Shown piece by piece: positions 59,764 to 64,000 of a DNA stretch of 64,000 bases (within the stretch, counting starts at the first letter, position 1; the number at the start of each line of letters is the position of its first letter). This DNA is from an uncultured Oscillospiraceae bacterium. Its GTDB lineage: Bacteria; Bacillota; Clostridia; Oscillospirales; Acutalibacteraceae. The translations under genes and the position numbers were made by a program. The stretch is from contig CAUGOD010000002.1 of NCBI GenBank assembly GCA_959601025.1, positions 1 through 64,000 of the forward strand, written 5' to 3'. The notes below the pieces were generated by a model. That model saw only the letters and a program-made list of their open reading frames with translations. It did not search any database and was not told the DNA's origin.

Positions 59764-60729
59764 ATGTTGGTTCCGGGCAAGCAATTTGAATTTGACAATC
59801 TGTTTAACGGCGAGCATCGCAAGTTTGGCCCCTTCAATTTGTACCAGGCGGGTGAACTGAGCTGTGTTAACGGCTATGAGGTGCCGCCGCATAAGCAGTG
59901 GTGCCATGAAATTAGCTACGTTGTCAGCGGCGAAGGATTGTTCACCACCAATGGGGAAACCGACCTGCTGATTGAAGGCGACATCCATATCTGCCCAATG
60001 GATTCCATCCATGCAATCAAGACCGTCAACGACTCGGATCTCCGGTATGCCTATATCGGCTTTGAGTTCAACGAGGATGCGGACAGTGAAAGCTTTCAGT
60101 ATCTGAAGGATTTTTTCAAAAACATTTCGGTGTATAAGGCGAGCGACCGCAACAGCCTGCTGATCCCGCTGTTCCGCAACCTCGACGAGCTGTACAACAA
60201 AGCGATGTTTTATCCGCTGATGGTGGAGACCTACCTGACGCAGATTGCGATTACCTGCTGCCGGTCGTTTGTCCTGAACCCGATGCCGGTCTACTTCCCG
60301 TCGCTGTCGGTGGATTCGGTGGGGCGGTCGGTTTACATGGTGATCAAATACATCGAGAACAACATTTTTGAAAAGATCGACGTTAAGATCATCGCAAGGG
60401 AAGTCGGTTACAACTACTCCTACATATCCGACATGTTCAAGAAAAAAACCGGCATTACTATTCAGCGGTATATCAGCAACAAGAAGATACAGAAGGCAAT
60501 CGAGCTGCTGAAATACGGCAAGCTGAACATTACCCAGGTGGCCCAGCGCCTGAATTATGCGAATATCCAGTCCTTTAACAAAGCCTTCAAGCGGACTATG
60601 GGCTGCGCGCCGACCGATTTCCTCAAAAACTGCAACGAGCAGAACGCGCCGCTGAACGGCGGCTTTGCCGACGAGGAGACGGCGCGTCCGGAGGATGACG
60701 GCCCGTCCGCATCGGATTCCGCTTTATAG
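59764..60729 (+). CDS. AraC-family regulator, probable controller of the surface-protein regulon
   Basis: GGAAAGGGAG precedes the ATG of MLVPGKQFEFDNLF (321 residues; the frame is open 60 bases further up). Residues 1-150 form a cupin-like sensor (HEISYVVSGEGLFTTNG, EGDIHICPMDSIHAI). Residues 195-300 hold two helix-turn-helix motifs (VGYNYSYISDMFKKKTGITIQRYI, NIQSFNKAFKRTMGCAPTDFL). An acidic tail of about 25 residues follows. It is preceded by P4, so it is likely autoregulated, and it is followed by the giant binding protein after 71 bases. Control of P1-P4 is inference from the shared boxes. Confidence 0.85.
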   Translation: MLVPGKQFEFDNLFNGEHRKFGPFNLYQAGELSCVNGYEVPPHKQWCHEISYVVSGEGLFTTNGETDLLIEGDIHICPMDSIHAIKTVNDSDLRYAYIGFEFNEDADSESFQYLKDFFKNISVYKASDRNSLLIPLFRNLDELYNKAMFYPLMVETYLTQIAITCCRSFVLNPMPVYFPSLSVDSVGRSVYMVIKYIENNIFEKIDVKIIAREVGYNYSYISDMFKKKTGITIQRYISNKKIQKAIELLKYGKLNITQVAQRLNYANIQSFNKAFKRTMGCAPTDFLKNCNEQNAPLNGGFADEETARPEDDGPSASDSAL

Positions 60730-60800
60730 CCCGTTATCGGCTCGTTACCGGCCCGTCATCGGCCGGCCCATCAACGATTGAGAAGCTTGGGAGTGAGACT

Positions 60801-63734
60801 GTGCGTAATATGAGCACCAATGGTTCCAAACGATGGAGAAGAATCCTCGCCGCCCTTGCGGCAGGTATGCTGCTGGTCTCGGCCGCGCCCTGGGGCGCTC
60901 TGGCGGAAAAGGCGGATAAAGCGGGCGAAACGGGAAGGCTGCCGGAGGCGGCGGAGGGCGCCGCTTCGGATATTCCGGACTATTTCGGCTACACCCAGGT
61001 GCATGGAGAGCAGCCGCGGGCGAAGATGCCGGTCACCCTTCCGGCCAAGGAAGGCGCGCTTTCCGAAAACGACGCGGAACGCCGGGCGGAGTACGAGGGA
61101 GAGACGGACGTTGCCATCCTTCAAAACGGCGGCTGGATCGAATGGAGCTTTACCTTATCGGAATCCGCCCTGTATACCCTGGATCTGCGGTATATCGCTC
61201 TTCCAGGGACTGGCCGCGACCTGAAAGCGGCATTCGCCCTGGATGGAGCGGCCCCCTTCTTTGGCGCGTCAGAGCTGGTGCTGAACCGCGTCTGGAAGGA
61301 CGAGGAAAAGGGGGAGATGGCGCAGGATAAGCAGGGCAACGACCTGATTCCCAATCAGGTCGAGGTGTTTGAATACCAGAACCTGCTGCTGACCGACAAC
61401 TCGGGCTTCCTTTCCGGGGCCTTTGAGGTATATCTGGAGGCGGGAGAGCACACCATCCGTCTGACCAATAACGACGATGCGATGGGCGTCGCCTCCCTGA
61501 CACTGGCCGGGAAGGAGGAGCTCCCCTCCTACGCCGAGGTGAAGGCGGAATACGACGAGATGGGTTACCGGCCGGTGGGCGGGGCGTACGTCGAACAGCA
61601 GGCGGAAAAGACGGAAAAGAAGTCGAGCCAGATTCTGTATCCGGTGTACGACCACACCGAAGCCGCCACCGTCCCCAACGATCCGGCCAAAATCCGCCGG
61701 AATGTCATCGGCCAGTCCAACTGGTCGGATTCCGGCATGTGGATCACTTACCAGGTGGAGGCGCCGGAGGAGGGGCTTTACCTTCTTTCAATAAAATACC
61801 GGCAGAATTCTCAGCTGGGGATGTCCACCTACCGCAATATTTACGTCAACGGAGAAATTCCCTTCCGGGAATTTGAGAACGTGTCCTTTCCCTTCAACTT
61901 CAACTGGCGGAACATGACTGTTTCCGACGCGGAGGGCAACCCCTGCTATGTCTACCTGAGGAAGGGGACGAACGAGATCCGGCTGGAAGCGACGGTCGGC
62001 AAATGGACCGATATCCTGCAGGAGGTCAACGCCCTCAACACGGAGATGAACAACCTTTACCGCCGGATTATCGTGGTGACCAGCACCAGCCCGGACACCT
62101 ACCGCGATTATCAGCTGGACGTGGAGATCGACGGGCTGGTGGATACGCTGCAGCGCCTGTCGGACTCCCTGTCCTCCCTGGCGGATACCTTTGACGCGGT
62201 CAACGGGGAAAAATCCACCCAGTCCGAAACCCTTCGCCGGGTGGCGGAGCAGCTCCAGAGCTTTGCGGAGGACCCGGACGAGATTCCGTCCCGTCTGGGA
62301 AATTTCCGGGATAATATCGGCACCATTTCCACCTGGCTGCTGAACAATGTGAAGCAGCCGCTGGAGATTGATTACTTCGTGTTCCGCTCCACGGATCAGG
62401 AGCTTCCCGCCGCAAAGGCCGGCTTCTTCCAGAGTCTCTGGTTCGGGGTGCGGCAGTTCTTGGCGACCTTCAGCAGCGATTACAACAGCATGGATGACTG
62501 GGAGACGGACGAGGCGATTACGGTATGGTCGACCGACGGCCGAGACCAGGTGCAGGTGCTGAAGGACCTGATTACCAACGAATTCACGCCCCAGACCGGT
62601 ATCCGCGTCAATCTGAACGTGGTACAGACCGGCTTTATTGAAGCAACCCTCGCCGGGCTCGCTCCGGACGTCGGCATCGGCATGGCCCGCGGCCAGCCCG
62701 TCAACCTGGCCTGCCGCGGCGCGCTGGTGGACCTCAGCCAGTTTGATACCTTCGGCGAGGTGATGGCCCGCTTTTCGGAGGACGCGGCCGTACCCTATCA
62801 GTACGACGGCGCGACATACGCCCTGCCGGTTACCCAGCTTTTCTTCATGATGTTCTACCGCACCGATATTTTCGGGGAGCTGGGCTTGGCCGTTCCCCAG
62901 ACCTGGGACGAGGTGGACGACGTGGTCGCGGTGCTCCAGCGGAAGAACATGACCATGGGCCTGCCTTATACCACCGTTACCGCCCAGACGGCGGTGGATA
63001 CCGGCGTAGGCGCGAAGGACCTGTTCTCCCTCCTCCTGCTCCAGTATGGCGGGACCTATTACAACGAGGATCAGACCGCCACCGCGCTGGATTCCCGCGT
63101 GGCGCTGGACGCGTTTAAGCGGTGGACGGGATACTATACCGAATTGGGCTTCGACCTGACCTACGATTTCAACACCCGCTTCCGTACCGGCGAAATGCCC
63201 CTCGCCATCCAGAGCGTGGGTATGTACAGCACCCTGCAGGCCGCCGCTCCGGAAATCCGGGGACAGTGGGCGATGGCGCCGGTTCCCGGCATCGAGCGGG
63301 GGGATGGGAGCATCGACCGCTCGGTCGGCGCTTCCGGCACGGCCGGCGTAATCTTTGAAAAGGCGGAAAACAAGGAGGCCTGCTGGAGGTTCCTCGACTG
63401 GTACACCAGCACCGAAACCCAGAAGGAGTTCGGCGCCCGGGTGGAAAACCTGCTCGGCCCGGCCGCCCGGTATCAGACCGCCAACATCGAGGCCTTCAAC
63501 GACCTGCCCTGGAGCAGCGCCGAACTGGAGAACCTCGAGTTTCAGCGGAGCTTTGTGAAGGAGATTCCGGAGGTTCCCGGCAGTTATTTCGTCGCCCGCT
63601 GTCTCGACAACGCTTTCCGCGACGTGTTGTACAGCAGTAAGAATCCCCGGACGGCGCTGGAGGCGGAAAACGAGAACATCAACCGGGAGCTCGAGCGCAA
63701 GCGTATCGAGCTGCGCTCCCGGAAAACGCGCTGA
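60801..63734 (+). CDS. Giant solute-binding protein fused to carbohydrate-binding-like modules, second copy
   Basis: A GTG start with GGGAGTG upstream (an ATG follows three codons later) gives 977 residues. The signal peptide lacks a lipobox Cys. Two jelly-roll-like modules (90-240: ALYTLDLRYIALPGTGRDL, LEAGEHTIRLTNNDDAM; 255-400: GLYLLSIKYRQNSQLGM, LRKGTNEIRLEATVG), a helical spacer (400-560) and a C-terminal family-1 binding domain (AITVWSTDGRDQVQVLKDLITNEF, GATYALPVTQLFFMMFYRTDIF, APVPGIERGDG) repeat the plan of the protein at 26,586 almost segment by segment. The permease gene begins 59 bases later. The two copies therefore head two parallel importers with possibly different glycans. Confidence 0.85.
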   Translation: MRNMSTNGSKRWRRILAALAAGMLLVSAAPWGALAEKADKAGETGRLPEAAEGAASDIPDYFGYTQVHGEQPRAKMPVTLPAKEGALSENDAERRAEYEGETDVAILQNGGWIEWSFTLSESALYTLDLRYIALPGTGRDLKAAFALDGAAPFFGASELVLNRVWKDEEKGEMAQDKQGNDLIPNQVEVFEYQNLLLTDNSGFLSGAFEVYLEAGEHTIRLTNNDDAMGVASLTLAGKEELPSYAEVKAEYDEMGYRPVGGAYVEQQAEKTEKKSSQILYPVYDHTEAATVPNDPAKIRRNVIGQSNWSDSGMWITYQVEAPEEGLYLLSIKYRQNSQLGMSTYRNIYVNGEIPFREFENVSFPFNFNWRNMTVSDAEGNPCYVYLRKGTNEIRLEATVGKWTDILQEVNALNTEMNNLYRRIIVVTSTSPDTYRDYQLDVEIDGLVDTLQRLSDSLSSLADTFDAVNGEKSTQSETLRRVAEQLQSFAEDPDEIPSRLGNFRDNIGTISTWLLNNVKQPLEIDYFVFRSTDQELPAAKAGFFQSLWFGVRQFLATFSSDYNSMDDWETDEAITVWSTDGRDQVQVLKDLITNEFTPQTGIRVNLNVVQTGFIEATLAGLAPDVGIGMARGQPVNLACRGALVDLSQFDTFGEVMARFSEDAAVPYQYDGATYALPVTQLFFMMFYRTDIFGELGLAVPQTWDEVDDVVAVLQRKNMTMGLPYTTVTAQTAVDTGVGAKDLFSLLLLQYGGTYYNEDQTATALDSRVALDAFKRWTGYYTELGFDLTYDFNTRFRTGEMPLAIQSVGMYSTLQAAAPEIRGQWAMAPVPGIERGDGSIDRSVGASGTAGVIFEKAENKEACWRFLDWYTSTETQKEFGARVENLLGPAARYQTANIEAFNDLPWSSAELENLEFQRSFVKEIPEVPGSYFVARCLDNAFRDVLYSSKNPRTALEAENENINRELERKRIELRSRKTR

Positions 63735-63793
63735 AAACCAACGAAACAAAGCCGTTCGCCTGCCGGCGGACGGCGTGCGGGAAGGGCTTGATT

Positions 63794-64000
63794 ATGACTA
63801 TGCACCATCTGCATCGGAGGAAACGCTATCCGCGCGGCTATCTTCGGCAGGAACTGAAAAGGGCCCGCGTCAGCTATCTGCTGATGGCGCCGTTTCTGTT
63901 TTTCTTTATCCTGCTTACGGTGATCCCGGTGCTGGCGTCCATCTTTTTCAGCTTTACCTATTTCAATATGCTGGAGCCGCCGACCTTCGTGGGCCTGATG
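63794..64000 (+). CDS. Sugar ABC transporter permease, MalF/LplB-type (partial, runs off the window)
   Basis: The first 69 codons are present: a basic N-terminus (MHHLHRRKRYPRGYLRQELKRARV), then YLLMAPFLFFFILLTVIPVLASIFFSFTYFNMLEPPTFVGL. The latter closely parallels the start of the permease at 25,600 (YYSFTYYNVLQPPQFIGW). GGGAAGGG precedes the ATG. It is the membrane partner of the giant binding protein just upstream. Confidence 0.85.
   Translation, partial: MTMHHLHRRKRYPRGYLRQELKRARVSYLLMAPFLFFFILLTVIPVLASIFFSFTYFNMLEPPTFVGLM

Overview
The window looks like a chromosomal segment of an anaerobic, GC-rich Firmicute (class Clostridia, probably Oscillospirales or a relative). Supporting signs are strong GGAGG ribosome sites, an Rnf complex in the order CDGEAB, a BirA-type biotin operator, SPxTG-type sorting signals, many AraC-type regulators and very large secreted carbohydrate-handling proteins. 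The taxonomy is inference from gene content only.

Bases 1-5,500 are a graveyard of mobile DNA with lower GC. It holds the N-terminal piece of a surface adhesin, a doubly frameshifted small gene, a toxin-antitoxin pair whose toxin has an in-frame stop, a phage-like helix-turn-helix protein, the 3' half of a tRNA gene, a decayed tyrosine integrase, the C-terminal end of a GH38-type glycosidase and an IS3-family relic.

Bases 6,100-37,830 form a large glycan-utilisation locus, almost all on the minus strand. Transcribed right to left it holds: an AraC regulator; a cell-surface protein with four carbohydrate-binding-like repeats; a GH98-like enzyme without a signal peptide; a giant solute-binding protein fused to carbohydrate-binding-like modules with two permeases; an NHL/Yip1 membrane protein and a DUF5696-type lipoprotein; a second permease pair with a conventional binding lipoprotein; a membrane-anchored binding protein; a GH98 lipoprotein; an extraordinary AraC regulator fused to a carbohydrate-binding-like domain and degenerate GDPD domains; a second AraC regulator; and three sugar-conversion enzymes. 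A GH31 glycosidase diverges on the plus strand. No transporter ATPase is present, so a shared MsmK/UgpC-type ATPase encoded elsewhere is expected.

Bases 37,850-53,480 are core metabolism: a birA-bioY-bioB-bioD operon with a BirA operator, an ACT-domain protein, an iron-type alcohol dehydrogenase flanked by palindromic intergenic repeats, the NusG-II/Gx-transporter/Rnf operon with a Suppressor-of-fused gene inserted, a tRNA-Met/Glu/Val cluster, and a nadA-mnmA pair.

Bases 53,480-64,000 are a second surface/transport locus on the plus strand. It has three proteins with SPxTG sorting signals (a phosphoesterase and two carbohydrate-binding-like proteins), an AraC regulator, a second giant binding-protein fusion paralogous to the first, and the start of its permease. 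Four promoters here share a CCAAAA box exactly 59 bases upstream of the -10 hexamer, which strongly suggests one regulon controlled by the local AraC protein.
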